From assembly GCF_024649945.1 (NCBI RefSeq), contig NZ_JANKMS010000002.1:62001-126000 (forward strand): a stretch of 64,000 nucleotides of DNA, written 5' to 3'. This document shows positions 49,447 to 58,657 of this stretch, piece after piece. Source of the DNA: Flavobacterium panacis (GTDB lineage Bacteria > Bacteroidota > Bacteroidia > Flavobacteriales > Flavobacteriaceae). The position numbers and the translations under genes are program-made. The notes under the pieces were generated by a model, which did no database searches, was not told the origin of the DNA, and saw only the letters and a list, made by a program, of their open reading frames with translations. How positions within the stretch are numbered: the first letter of the stretch is position 1; each line of letters starts with the position of its first letter.

Positions 49447-49464
49447 TAAAAACAGTTTCACTAC

Positions 49465-50343
49465 ATGATACACGCAAAAAACATACATAAATTCTACGAT
49501 AAACTTGAAGTTTTAAAAGGAGTTGATTTACATATTAAAAAAGGCGAAATTGTATCTATAGTCGGTGCATCTGGTGCTGGAAAAACTACATTACTGCAAA
49601 TTCTGGGTACTTTGGACAAACCCGATTATGCTCCAGATTCTTCTTTAACTATCAATGGAAAAAATGTTCTTGAATTACAAGACATTAAAAATGATAATTC
49701 AAAAGAAGAAAAAACATTCAAAATAATTACATGGATAGGATCTATTTACATTATCCTTCTTGCAGTTTATTTATTATTTTTTAGAACTAAAATTTTCGAC
49801 GATACACTGAGATTAGTTGCAAGCATAACTTTATGCTTACCTATAATTACAATGCTTTTTTACTACAACCGTTACTTCAAAAAGAAAAGCAAACAAGACC
49901 GAATATTATCTGATTTCCGAAATTTAAACTTAGGATTTATTTTTCAGTTTCATCAGCTTTTACCTGAATTCACTGCATTAGAGAATGTCTGTATTCCGGC
50001 TTATATTGCAGGTAAAAAAACTTCAGAAACGGAAGCTGAAGCTAAAAAATTGCTTTCTTTTCTAGGCCTTTCACATCGTATCAATCATAAACCTAGCGAA
50101 CTTTCGGGCGGAGAACAACAACGTGTCGCAGTTGCAAGAGCTTTAATCAACAAACCTGATGTCATTTTTGCTGATGAGCCTTCTGGAAATCTGGATACCC
50201 ATTCAGCAGAAAACCTTCATCAATTATTTTTTCAGCTTCGAGATGAGTTTGGGCAGACTTTTGTAATCGTAACTCATAACGAAGAATTAGCCAATATGGC
50301 TGATAGGAAATTAGTAATGTCTGATGGACAAATAATTTCGTAA
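49465..50343 (+). CDS. LolD-type ABC transporter ATPase with an inserted two-helix membrane segment
   Basis: A 292-residue ABC ATPase. Walker A is GASGAGKTT (about residues 34-42), Q-loop region [18 protein letters not shown] (about 158-175), signature [15 protein letters not shown] (about 213-227), Walker [14 protein letters not shown] (about 232-244) and the H-loop VTHNEE (about 269-274). These match LolD/MacB-type ATPases of lipoprotein release. Between the Walker A lobe and the Q-loop, where LolD has a short helix (about residues 72-80), there is an extra ~75 residues (72-148; bases about 49678-49908) with two strongly hydrophobic stretches: [17 protein letters not shown] and [16 protein letters not shown]. 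The usual family length is about 225-230. The following gene starts on its stop codon (TAATG). Confidence 0.85.
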   Translation: MIHAKNIHKFYDKLEVLKGVDLHIKKGEIVSIVGASGAGKTTLLQILGTLDKPDYAPDSSLTINGKNVLELQDIKNDNSKEEKTFKIITWIGSIYIILLAVYLLFFRTKIFDDTLRLVASITLCLPIITMLFYYNRYFKKKSKQDRILSDFRNLNLGFIFQFHQLLPEFTALENVCIPAYIAGKKTSETEAEAKKLLSFLGLSHRINHKPSELSGGEQQRVAVARALINKPDVIFADEPSGNLDTHSAENLHQLFFQLRDEFGQTFVIVTHNEELANMADRKLVMSDGQIIS

Positions 50344-52040
50344 TGCTTTTAATTGCAATCAGCTGGATTTATATTTTATTCACAACCATCAATTTAGGTT
50401 TTGGTTTTGACAAAATAATGAATCTAAAAAACAAAGATTTCGTTACAACATCAATTCTTGGATTATTCTCCGTAACTATTTTAGCCAGCATCTGGGCAAT
50501 ATTCGGAAGAATACATTTTGAGTTTCATATCGTTTTAGCTGTATTGAATATTTTTTGCATTCTAAAATTTCGCAATGAAATCACCAATCTTTACCAATCA
50601 TTTTTATCTGAATTTAAACAACTAGAGAACAGTTTAAAAGTTATTCTAATTATTATTTCTGTTTTAATAATTGCACAATGCGCTTCTGTCCCATTTGTAA
50701 TTGACAACGAATCCTACTATATTCAAACTATAAAATGGCTTAATGAATATGGTTTTGTAAAAGGACTTGCCAATCTTCATTTGTTTTTTGGTCAAACCAG
50801 TGGCTGGCATATTACTCAAAGTGTTTTTAATTTCTCTTTTCTATATAATAAATTCAATGATTTGAGTGGTTTTTGTCTGTTTTTAGGAAATATTTTCGCT
50901 ATTCAAAAACTTAATGAATATTATAAAAACAGCAATAAAAACTATCTGATTGTTGGTTTAGTTCCTTTATTTAATATTTTTTTCTTTCAGTTTATCAGTG
51001 CACCTTCGCCCGATATTCCTGTGTATGTTATCTCTTTTATTCTGTTTTTTTATTTTTTAGAAAATTTCAAAAACACAACTCCCGAAATATTCAAACTAGT
51101 TACGGCATTAGTACTTTTTTTATTATACATAAAAAACACAACTTTAACTTTTGCCCTATTTCCAATCATTTTATTAGGTTTTCATTTTAAAACTCTTTCA
51201 AAAAACCTTTTAAAACCAATAACACTTGCCCTTTTGATTGCCACTATTTTTGTCATTAAAAATATGATTATTTGTGGTTCACCAATATTTCCTTCAAAAA
51301 TTAATGTCTTAACAATAAATTACGCCATCCCAAATATAATAGAAAGCTTTTACTACGATCAGGTTAAGTATTATGGCTTCTTTTTAACGGCAGAACAATA
51401 TCACAAAATGAGTGTTTTTGATTTATTCCTTCATTGGCTTTCAATGTCAAAACTGAATGGTTTATTCAATAAAATCAGTATTCTTCTAATAGTAATTGTA
51501 CCTATTTTTATTTATAAATATCACAACAAAAAAGCGCTATGGCTTCTATATTTCATAATGCTTTTACAACTGATTTTATTAGGGTTAACATCGCCTCAAT
51601 ATCGATTTTTCATGAATTTCATATTCTTCTTTTCTCTTTTTTGTTTTGTTTGCCTTTTTTACAAAAAGAAAACAATTGAAATCTTCCTTATTTTTTCGAT
51701 ATTTATTACTGGTTTTGTTTTATTATTCCCAATTAATCTTAATGGATTTTCAAACCATAAATTCATGCTTAAAATAAGTAATTTTTCTATAAAAAACAGT
51801 ATCTCTCCATATCAAAATTCAAAAAGTAATACTTCCTTTGAATCCATTCAATTAGGAAATTTAAAATATAATTCTCCCGTAGAAAATGAATTTTTCTGGG
51901 CAAATGGCGACGGTAATCTTCCTTGCGTGGATAAACGACAGTTGGATTATTTTGAAAAATATTACCATGTTATTCCCCAAATGCGTACCAACAATTTAAA
52001 AGACGGATTTTACTCTAAAGAAATTAAAACAAATGAATAA
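50343..52040 (+). CDS. Polytopic membrane protein, LIC_10190-like
   Basis: A 565-residue integral membrane protein with about 11-12 hydrophobic segments through the first 465 residues and a soluble C-terminal tail (about 465-565). Near residue 120 is VIDNESYYIQTIKWLNEYGFVKGLANLHLFFGQTSGWHIT, a short conserved segment that in my recollection belongs to LIC_10190-family membrane proteins, distant relatives of GT-C glycosyltransferases (acidic residues in the first loop). No substrate can be assigned. The start ATG overlaps the stop of the LolD-type gene (TAATG) and its end overlaps the next gene by eight bases, so all three are coupled in translation. Confidence 0.7.
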   Translation: MLLIAISWIYILFTTINLGFGFDKIMNLKNKDFVTTSILGLFSVTILASIWAIFGRIHFEFHIVLAVLNIFCILKFRNEITNLYQSFLSEFKQLENSLKVILIIISVLIIAQCASVPFVIDNESYYIQTIKWLNEYGFVKGLANLHLFFGQTSGWHITQSVFNFSFLYNKFNDLSGFCLFLGNIFAIQKLNEYYKNSNKNYLIVGLVPLFNIFFFQFISAPSPDIPVYVISFILFFYFLENFKNTTPEIFKLVTALVLFLLYIKNTTLTFALFPIILLGFHFKTLSKNLLKPITLALLIATIFVIKNMIICGSPIFPSKINVLTINYAIPNIIESFYYDQVKYYGFFLTAEQYHKMSVFDLFLHWLSMSKLNGLFNKISILLIVIVPIFIYKYHNKKALWLLYFIMLLQLILLGLTSPQYRFFMNFIFFFSLFCFVCLFYKKKTIEIFLIFSIFITGFVLLFPINLNGFSNHKFMLKISNFSIKNSISPYQNSKSNTSFESIQLGNLKYNSPVENEFFWANGDGNLPCVDKRQLDYFEKYYHVIPQMRTNNLKDGFYSKEIKTNE

Positions 52041-52797
52041 ATCAGAATTAAAAGAATTTCTAGACGAAAAAGTCATTCAATATAACAATCAGGATTTTAT
52101 CGAAAGTGATCCAGTTCAAATTCCGCATCTTTTTACTCAAAAGGAAGACATTGAAATTGCAGGTTTCCTAAGCGCTTCGATTGCTTGGGGAAACCGTAAA
52201 ATGATCATCAAAAATTCTCATAAAATGATGGAATTGATGGGCAACACTCCTTACGATTTCGTTATGTCCCATTCTGATGAAGATTTAGCAAGATTGGAAA
52301 CTTTTGTGCACAGAACTTTCAACGGACATGATTTTGCTGGTTTTATAAAAGGACTAAAAAACATCTACCAAAACCACAACGGACTTGAAAATGTTTTCGC
52401 TAAAAATCAGGAAAAAGACAGTTTGCAGAAAAGTATCAGCGAATTCAAAAAAATATTCTTTGAAACAGATCATTTAGCAAGAACGCAAAAACATATTTCA
52501 GATCCTTTAAATAATTCGGCAGCAAAAAGAATCAACATGTATTTGCGATGGATGGTGCGCCAAGATGCAAAAGGAGTCGATTTGGGAATTTGGAAAAGTA
52601 TTTCTCCATCCGTTTTATCTTGCCCGCTAGATGTGCATTCTGGAAATGTTGCACGTAAACTTGGCATTTTAGAACGAAAACAAAACGATGCAAAAGCCCT
52701 AGCCGAATTAGATAAAAAACTTCGTGAAATGGATGCTTTAGATCCTGTAAAATATGATTTTGCTTTGTTTGGATTAGGCGTTTTTGAAGGGTTTTAA
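52033..52797 (+). CDS. TIGR02757/DUF2400-family protein
   Basis: A 254-residue soluble protein recognisable by SDPVQIPHLFTQKEDIEIAGFLSASIAWGNRKMIIKNSHKMMELMG near the start, RMNMYLRWMVRQDAKGVDLGIWKSI-like sequence (KRINMYLRWMVRQ, about residues 166-178) and PLDVHSGNVARKLGILERKQNDAKALAELDKKLREMD, with PVKYDFALFGLGVFEGF at the end. The RWMVR...GVDLGIW and PLDVHSG motifs resemble helix-hairpin-helix DNA glycosylase-type folds, as in the TIGR02757 (DUF2400) family. Function unproven. Its first eight bases overlap the previous gene. Confidence 0.85.
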   Translation: MNKSELKEFLDEKVIQYNNQDFIESDPVQIPHLFTQKEDIEIAGFLSASIAWGNRKMIIKNSHKMMELMGNTPYDFVMSHSDEDLARLETFVHRTFNGHDFAGFIKGLKNIYQNHNGLENVFAKNQEKDSLQKSISEFKKIFFETDHLARTQKHISDPLNNSAAKRINMYLRWMVRQDAKGVDLGIWKSISPSVLSCPLDVHSGNVARKLGILERKQNDAKALAELDKKLREMDALDPVKYDFALFGLGVFEGF

Positions 52798-52883
52798 TAA
52801 TCCTGATTATCGTTAAATTGAAATAATTGCACGTTTACTAATTCATCCTTTAAATTCCCTCCAAATACCACTATTTTTAACAG

Positions 52884-53639
52884 ATGATAAAAACTATAAT
52901 CGTTGATGATGAATTTAATGCCAGGGAGTTTTTAGAAAAACTTCTGACTCGCTACTTTCCCAATAAATTTCTAATTCTTGACAAATGCGAAAGTGTTGAC
53001 GAAGCAATCGAATCTATTGAAAAGTTTTGTCCTGAACTTGTTTTTCTCGATGTGCAAATGCCTAATAAAAATGGTTTTCAACTTTTTAAAGAATTAAATA
53101 AAGTAAACTTTGAGGTTATTTTTACAACTGCACATTCAGAATTTGCAATTGATGCCATAAAATGCAGTGCTTTGGATTATTTATTAAAACCAATCAATTA
53201 TATCGATTTGTTGGAGACCATCAAAAAGTACGATGAAAAACAAAACAAAGCATCTCAAGAAGAAAAACTAAGATTGCTTTTAGAAAATATTGATACTGGA
53301 GGTTCTGAATACAACAGAATTGCCTTACCAACAGAAAATGGATTTGAATTACTCAAAACCAACTCCATTTTGTATTGTGAGGCTGATAGTAATTATTGCA
53401 AAATTATTTGTTTGGACGGGCGAAATATCGTGCTCTCCAAAACCTTAAAATATGTAGAAGAATTACTTCCTAAATCTATTTTTCAGAGAATTCATAAATC
53501 CTATTTAGTAAATCTAAATTACGTTACCCGATTCAACAAAACCAACGAACTCCTTGTAGAACTTAGCAACGGAGAAACATTACCTGTATCTGTTAGAAAA
53601 AAAGAGGAATTTATAAATGCTATCATTCAAAAAAAATAA
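52884..53639 (+). CDS. LytTR-family response regulator
   Basis: A 251-residue response regulator. The receiver domain (about residues 1-120) has acidic residues DDE near the start, phosphoacceptor Asp56 in LVFLDVQMPNKNG, conserved Thr in IFTTAHSEF and Lys in YLLKPINY. A LytTR DNA-binding domain follows (about 150-245: RIALPTENGFELLKTNSILYCEADSNYCKI, FQRIHKSYLVNLNYVTRFNKTN, LPVSVRKKEEF). It overlaps its kinase gene by 23 bases, so the two form a classic LytS/LytR-like pair. LytTR proteins bind two direct repeats; the targets are unknown. Confidence 0.93.
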   Translation: MIKTIIVDDEFNAREFLEKLLTRYFPNKFLILDKCESVDEAIESIEKFCPELVFLDVQMPNKNGFQLFKELNKVNFEVIFTTAHSEFAIDAIKCSALDYLLKPINYIDLLETIKKYDEKQNKASQEEKLRLLLENIDTGGSEYNRIALPTENGFELLKTNSILYCEADSNYCKIICLDGRNIVLSKTLKYVEELLPKSIFQRIHKSYLVNLNYVTRFNKTNELLVELSNGETLPVSVRKKEEFINAIIQKK

Positions 53640-56600
53640 GCTCTTATTTATTCTGCTCTTTCTTGTTGAAACAGCTTTTACACAGCAATTTCCATCAAAA
53701 AATTTTTCTACAATTGATGGACTGCCAAACAATAGTATCTATTCGATATTCAAGGACAGCCGGAATATTCTTTGGGTTGGAACAGCAAATGGACTGTCGG
53801 CGATCCAAAACGGTGCGGTAAAAAATTATTTCACTTCAGATGGTTTAGCCCATAATAGTTGTTGGGCCATTGTAGAAGATCATAATCACAATCTGTGGTT
53901 TGGAAGTCACGGTGGTGGTTTGACCTTTTACAATGGTAAAAAATTTGAAGTGATAAACAAAAATAACGGACTTATTCATGATAAAATAAGACGACTATTT
54001 ATCCACAAAAATCTTCTTTATATAGGAACTGAATTTGGGATTTCAATTTTAGATCTTACAACTCATAAAATTCTTTTCAGCAAGAAAATTGTCGGCATCC
54101 GGCATTTATTTCAAGTAATGGATTTTGTAGAAATAAATTCTAAAATCTATTTTGGGACTTTCACTGATGGCTTTTGGCGCATAGATTTAGAAACAAAAAA
54201 AATAATACTAATAAATCACAAACAACCTGGTATTTTTTCTATCCACAAAAAAAAGGACAGTCTTTTTATTTGTCATGGAGATCATAGCAACAAGGCAATA
54301 AGTAAAATTAGTATAAAGGATTATTTATCAAACAAAGATTCTAATATATACTTTGGAAGCACTGTTTTTTGGAACTTTGCTACAGATAAACGAGGCGTAA
54401 TTTATACTGCCGGAAACGGAATTAATTTTGCAACTGGTGGAGTTTATAAAATAGTCAACAATAAAGTTATCAATTTTAATACTGCTTTTGGAATAGAAAG
54501 CTCAGAAGTCTGGAGCTTATTCTACGATTCTGAAACAGATAATCTATTTGTAGGAACAATTAATAAAGGATTGTTTAAGATTAATTTGAAAGAAGAAATA
54601 AAGTATTATCCGTCTTCTTTTTTCAAAAAATCAAATCTAGATGTTGTAGCAAATACAACTGTTCAAAATCAAAAAATAATTTTACATAAAGCAGGATTAT
54701 TATTTTTAAAAGAGGAAAGAATTCAAACAGAAATAGCTAAAAAAAACTTCTTCCTATTTGCTCATCAAAGTTACAGGACAAAACCGTTTCTTAAAGACCA
54801 TGAATATTTTGCTCCGTTTTCAAAAACTAGCTTGGAATCATTTGAATTACGAGAGCTTAAAATTATTGATTCAAGCATTTGGGTCACTTCAACAATTGGT
54901 CTTTTTGAAGTAAGTTATGATGGAAAATTTAAAGGATATTATCCCTACTCTACAAGTGCTTTTTATTTAGAACATTACAATAAAATCATTTTTCAGGTTG
55001 CTTATGGAAAATTCTGTGTCGCAGATAATTTCAGAAACAACATTGCCTATAAAGAATTCGAGCCTGGTAATTTAAATAATCCCAAAGATGCTTTTAGTAT
55101 TTTGCCCTTAAATGATAAATATTTTGTAGCCTCAACTTCTAATGGATTATACAGTTATAAAAATGGAAAATTTTTCTCCTACTATTTCAATAATGTATGG
55201 AAAGAAAATGAATTGGTTCAGGCCAAAATCAATGATAAAAAAGAGCTGGTAATTGCGACTGCATTTGGTGATGTTTTTATCATTAATGTTTCAAAAGGAT
55301 TTCAAATAGTCAGCAAAATTGATCGAAAATCATTAAAGGGAAATTCAATTTCATTTTTAGAATGTTACAAAGATTATCTCTTCATTGGAACAGAAAAAGG
55401 ACTGAATATTTATAAAAATGGTACAGTTCGTTTAATTGATGAGGAACAAGGATTAACGGCAAAAGCCTTTACTTCTTCTGATATTAAAGGAACAGTTCTA
55501 ACAATTGGAACTCAAAACGGTTATTTTGAATTTGATTTTAAAAACTACATCGCAACAAAAAATATACTTCAGAAAATAAAAATTACTAACATCGAAGTCA
55601 ATTTTAAGACCATTGATCAAAATCGTTTTAAGTGGCTACATTACAATTCAGATAAAATTGTACTTCCTTACAATGAAAATACAATTTCAATTGCTTTTGA
55701 ACCTCAAAATGCAGCGTATCCCAACAAACTAGAATATCGATACAATGTGATCGGATTGACAAACTCTAATTGGACAAAATGGACAAAAGATAAAAATATC
55801 AATCTTACTTATTTACCAAACGGAACATATAAAATAAGATTAGAAACTAAAGATTTATTTTCAGGAAATATATTTTCGAATGACATTTTAAAAATTGATA
55901 TAACGCCTCCTTTCTGGAAAACCTGGTGGTTTCTTCTTTCGAGTTTTGTTCTTATTTGTGTGTGTTGTTATTTACTTTATATCAGTCGAATTCGTGCTGT
56001 CAAAAGCAAAGAACGTGCAAAAGCGGAGGTTCAAAAACGTTTGGCCGAAACCAAAATGGAAGCACTGCAAAGTCAAATGAATCCTCATTTTATTTTTAAT
56101 GCGATGAATTCTATTCAGAATTTCATCATTGATAACAATACCGATGACGCCTTGATGTATATGGGAGAATTTTCGAAAATAATTCGCCAGACACTCAATA
56201 ATTCATCCATTCAGCGAATTGCCTTATCAGATGAAATTGAATATTTACAGTCGTATATTACCTTGGAAAATATGCGTTTTAAAAATCAAGTCGAATTTGA
56301 ACTGCTAATTGATGAGCATTTAGACTTGTTTGAAACAGAAATTCCGCCAATGCTATTACAGCCTTTTATAGAAAATGTATTTGTTCATGCATTTGATTCT
56401 CGTTCTATAAATCCAAAATTACTTCTGTCATTTGAACAGGAAGATGATTACCTAATTTGCAAAATTGTAGATAACGGAAAAGGAATGCAATCAGGAAACC
56501 TAAATAAACTTCACGCTTCAAAAGGTATTGATTTAGCTAAAGAACGTATTGCTTTGTTTCAGATGGATAATTCAGATCCTATAACTATTTCTTCTCAACC

Positions 56601-56643
56601 AAATGAAGGAACTATGGTAGTTTTGAAAGTACAAATACTATAA
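53617..56643 (+). CDS. Propeller-type sensor histidine kinase (LytS-like)
   Basis: A 1008-residue sensor. Signal peptide (LLFILLFLVETAFTQ, to about residue 22). Two-component propeller repeats cover about 25-630 (IDGLPNNSIYSIFKDSRNILWVGTANGLSAI, IVEDHNHNLWFGSHGGGLTFYNG, YDSETDNLFVGTINKGLFKI). A Y_Y_Y domain (about 690-765: PNKLEYRYNVIGLTNSNW) precedes one membrane helix (about 768-790, WWFLLSSFVLICVCCYLLYI). The cytoplasmic His_kinase domain has His824 in SQMNPHFIFNAMNSIQNFI and an ATPase end (KIVDNGKGM, ASKGIDLAKERIAL). It would sense an extracellular or periplasmic cue and phosphorylate the LytTR regulator. Such sensors in Bacteroidota often respond to glycans. Confidence 0.92.
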   Translation: MLSFKKNKLLFILLFLVETAFTQQFPSKNFSTIDGLPNNSIYSIFKDSRNILWVGTANGLSAIQNGAVKNYFTSDGLAHNSCWAIVEDHNHNLWFGSHGGGLTFYNGKKFEVINKNNGLIHDKIRRLFIHKNLLYIGTEFGISILDLTTHKILFSKKIVGIRHLFQVMDFVEINSKIYFGTFTDGFWRIDLETKKIILINHKQPGIFSIHKKKDSLFICHGDHSNKAISKISIKDYLSNKDSNIYFGSTVFWNFATDKRGVIYTAGNGINFATGGVYKIVNNKVINFNTAFGIESSEVWSLFYDSETDNLFVGTINKGLFKINLKEEIKYYPSSFFKKSNLDVVANTTVQNQKIILHKAGLLFLKEERIQTEIAKKNFFLFAHQSYRTKPFLKDHEYFAPFSKTSLESFELRELKIIDSSIWVTSTIGLFEVSYDGKFKGYYPYSTSAFYLEHYNKIIFQVAYGKFCVADNFRNNIAYKEFEPGNLNNPKDAFSILPLNDKYFVASTSNGLYSYKNGKFFSYYFNNVWKENELVQAKINDKKELVIATAFGDVFIINVSKGFQIVSKIDRKSLKGNSISFLECYKDYLFIGTEKGLNIYKNGTVRLIDEEQGLTAKAFTSSDIKGTVLTIGTQNGYFEFDFKNYIATKNILQKIKITNIEVNFKTIDQNRFKWLHYNSDKIVLPYNENTISIAFEPQNAAYPNKLEYRYNVIGLTNSNWTKWTKDKNINLTYLPNGTYKIRLETKDLFSGNIFSNDILKIDITPPFWKTWWFLLSSFVLICVCCYLLYISRIRAVKSKERAKAEVQKRLAETKMEALQSQMNPHFIFNAMNSIQNFIIDNNTDDALMYMGEFSKIIRQTLNNSSIQRIALSDEIEYLQSYITLENMRFKNQVEFELLIDEHLDLFETEIPPMLLQPFIENVFVHAFDSRSINPKLLLSFEQEDDYLICKIVDNGKGMQSGNLNKLHASKGIDLAKERIALFQMDNSDPITISSQPNEGTMVVLKVQIL

Positions 56644-56710
56644 TTTTTCACGATTAATCATCGAATCACTACGATAACTAATTGTTAAAATTTTCTCGAA
56701 TTAGTAATTA

Positions 56711-56718
56711 TAATTTTG
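56711..56718 (+). promoter_or_regulatory. -7 promoter element (TAATTTTG) of the five-gene envelope cluster
   Basis: Exact TAnnTTTG match 18 bases upstream of the ATG at 56737. TTG at 56682-56684 is somewhat far (26 bases). It suggests that the cluster has its own start, separate from the kinase. Confidence 0.5.
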
Positions 56719-56736
56719 ATAAAAAATTAATAAACC

Positions 56737-56922
56737 ATGAGAGAAATCAATCCACAACAATTAGCCGATATTATCGAAAATAATGTTGGAAACGCTATTG
56801 CGATTAACGAATTAAGAAACATTATTTTAGAAGAGGGAGCAATCCTTGTTCATAATGGTAATAGAATAGCTAACATAAGCGTAAATGAAGAAAACAATTA
56901 TGTATTACAAATTATAGATTAA
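56737..56922 (+). CDS. Small hypothetical protein, first gene of envelope cluster
   Basis: A 61-residue soluble protein: MREINPQQLADIIENNVGNAIAINELRNIILEEGAILVHNGNRIANISVNEENNYVLQIID (given in parts: starts MREINPQQLADII, ends NNYVLQIID). Helix-rich start, beta-like end. No signal peptide or motif is recognisable. It could be an antitoxin-like or immunity-like protein by size, but nothing in its sequence shows this. The following gene begins 20 bases later on the same strand. Confidence 0.6.
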   Translation: MREINPQQLADIIENNVGNAIAINELRNIILEEGAILVHNGNRIANISVNEENNYVLQIID

Positions 56923-56942
56923 AACTTAATACATATCTTAAA

Positions 56943-57545
56943 ATGAATAAAAATTATCTTAAACTTATTAGTTCTATATTTATTTCAGGAATATTTGTAT
57001 TAATTGCCTTTGGAAGTACCGATAATGAACCAACAGAAGTATTTAAAAAAAACTCAAAAGAAGCATTCTGTGGCAAAAAATTTAAAAGTTCTTCAAACTT
57101 AAAAGAGATTGATATGGATATCGACGCTATTACAATTCTAAATTGTGATGGTACTTATACTTCAAAACAAGATTGGGGAACTTCAAAATCAAATCAAGAA
57201 GCTTACAATAATGCTATCGGACGTTCATCTGGTAATAATGCAGACTTTTCTGGAAAATGGGAAATCGTAGAATCAGAAACAAATTTGCCTTTAGAAATAA
57301 AAAATGATTTAAGTGATTTTAAAGGCATAGAATATTCAATCATAAAGTATCAAAGTAAAAAAGGAAAAACTAGATATGCTTTAATCTATAATTATAATGA
57401 TCTGGCAACGCTGAAAGACTGGCCTACTTCATCTTCATTTGGTCTTTCTCTTCACATTTTTGTACTACCAATAGATTGTTACGAATACAAAACTTATAGA
57501 AATGAAGATTTACACATGTTTGAGGGGTTTACTGATAAGTACTAA
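56943..57545 (+). CDS. Hypothetical exported protein
   Basis: A 200-residue protein with a hydrophobic N-terminal segment (about residues 8-25: ISSIFISGIFVLIAFGST), without a lipobox cysteine, so probably a signal anchor or signal peptide. The mature part has ITILNCDGTYTSKQDWG, SGKWEIVESETNLPLEI, YSIIKYQSKKGKTRYALIY, and CYEYKTYRNED near the end, resembling a lipocalin-like beta-rich domain. I do not recognise the family. Its leader resembles that of the LprI-type protein encoded four genes on (FVLIAFGS versus FLFLAFASGS). Confidence 0.6.
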   Translation: MNKNYLKLISSIFISGIFVLIAFGSTDNEPTEVFKKNSKEAFCGKKFKSSSNLKEIDMDIDAITILNCDGTYTSKQDWGTSKSNQEAYNNAIGRSSGNNADFSGKWEIVESETNLPLEIKNDLSDFKGIEYSIIKYQSKKGKTRYALIYNYNDLATLKDWPTSSSFGLSLHIFVLPIDCYEYKTYRNEDLHMFEGFTDKY

Positions 57546-57551
57546 AAAAAT

Positions 57552-58208
57552 ATGAAAAACGTGAATAACAAATTTAGTTTCGACACAGGAGTTGTTGTTA
57601 CATTTCTACATGATTCTCTGAATGTAAAAGCCTCCAATTACAATAGTAATATAAACTATATTAACTTAGATAATTATACTTATAAAAATGTTTCTATACC
57701 AAGAGCCACACCTTTTAGCTTAGCAATTAGAACTCTTGTTTTTGGATGGATTTTTGCTTTTATAATTTTAATACCGGTAAAAGATGAATGGGGGGCATTA
57801 TTTTTTACAGCAAATGCGTTTGATATCTTCTTAGCATGGTTAGCAATGATTGTATTTGCAGGCTCTTTTTTAATTTCTGCCTTAATATTTTGGGGATTCG
57901 TATTTTCTGCAGCAATACAAACATCATTTTTAAGTCGCTTTATAAACAATTACTTTTCTGATCATAGAGTGTTAGTAATTATTGGAAATAAAAGTGGGAA
58001 TAATATTCAATTTTATACACTTGATAATGAAATTACAAAAATAAAAGAAGTTGAAAAGGAAATTTCAAATAGAAAAAAATCAAATAAAGGAGATACCCAA
58101 CAAGATGATTTTTTTTCCAACATAAAAAAATTAGAAAAGTTGCTTAAAGAGAATCTTCTTACTCAGGAAGAATTTGATTTCAAGAAAAAGCAATTATTAG
58201 GCTTGTAA
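57552..58208 (+). CDS. Membrane protein with C-terminal SHOCT-like segment
   Basis: A 218-residue protein with an N-terminal soluble part (about 1-55), two or three membrane helices (about 59-120: LAIRTLVFGWIFAFIILIPV, IFLAWLAMIVFAGSFLISALIFWGFVFSAAI), and a soluble tail. The last 30 residues (NIKKLEKLLKENLLTQEEFDFKKKQLLGL) match the SHOCT short C-terminal domain, with its L...L..GLIT..EFE.KK..LL pattern. SHOCT segments are thought to bind partner proteins. Gene context: 6 bases after the preceding gene and 2 before the next, tight operon. Confidence 0.65.
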   Translation: MKNVNNKFSFDTGVVVTFLHDSLNVKASNYNSNINYINLDNYTYKNVSIPRATPFSLAIRTLVFGWIFAFIILIPVKDEWGALFFTANAFDIFLAWLAMIVFAGSFLISALIFWGFVFSAAIQTSFLSRFINNYFSDHRVLVIIGNKSGNNIQFYTLDNEITKIKEVEKEISNRKKSNKGDTQQDDFFSNIKKLEKLLKENLLTQEEFDFKKKQLLGL

Positions 58209-58210
58209 TA

Positions 58211-58657
58211 ATGAGAAAAATAATTTTCATTCATGTCATAGTTCCATTAGTAATTGGAGGGCTAATTTATATTTCTTTTCGTAGTCTATCTTTAAGAATG
58301 TTTGATTGGTTTAAATGGATCCATATAGATTTTATTACTTCATTAATACGTGATATAATGTATCCTTTCAAAAGGCAGATTCCAACTTGGTTTTACTTTT
58401 CTTTACCAGATGCGCTTTGGGTTTATTCTTTTTCATCGGCATTATTAATTATATGGAAAGACCAATTTAAAAAAGGGAAATATTGGTTACTGATTCCTCT
58501 GCTTTCAGGGTCAATTGTTGAGATTGCACAGGCGGTAAAATTATTCCCCGGTACATTTGATATGATAGACTTAATTTTCACCACTACTGCATTATTATTC
58601 AGTATAATGCTTAATTCTATATTTAATCAAAATGAGAAACATAAAAAACTATTTTAA
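58211..58657 (+). CDS. Hypothetical four-helix membrane protein
   Basis: A 148-residue integral membrane protein with hydrophobic segments at about 5-25 (IHVIVPLVIGGLIYISF), 67-83 (LPDALWVYSFSSALLII), 94-110 (WLLIPLLSGSIVEIAQ) and 120-138 (MIDLIFTTTALLFSIML). The pattern PDALWVYSF ... EIAQ ... GTFDMIDLIF resembles VanZ-like or DUF2809-like proteins, but the resemblance is weak. It overlaps the next gene by 26 bases. Confidence 0.55.
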   Translation: MRKIIFIHVIVPLVIGGLIYISFRSLSLRMFDWFKWIHIDFITSLIRDIMYPFKRQIPTWFYFSLPDALWVYSFSSALLIIWKDQFKKGKYWLLIPLLSGSIVEIAQAVKLFPGTFDMIDLIFTTTALLFSIMLNSIFNQNEKHKKLF

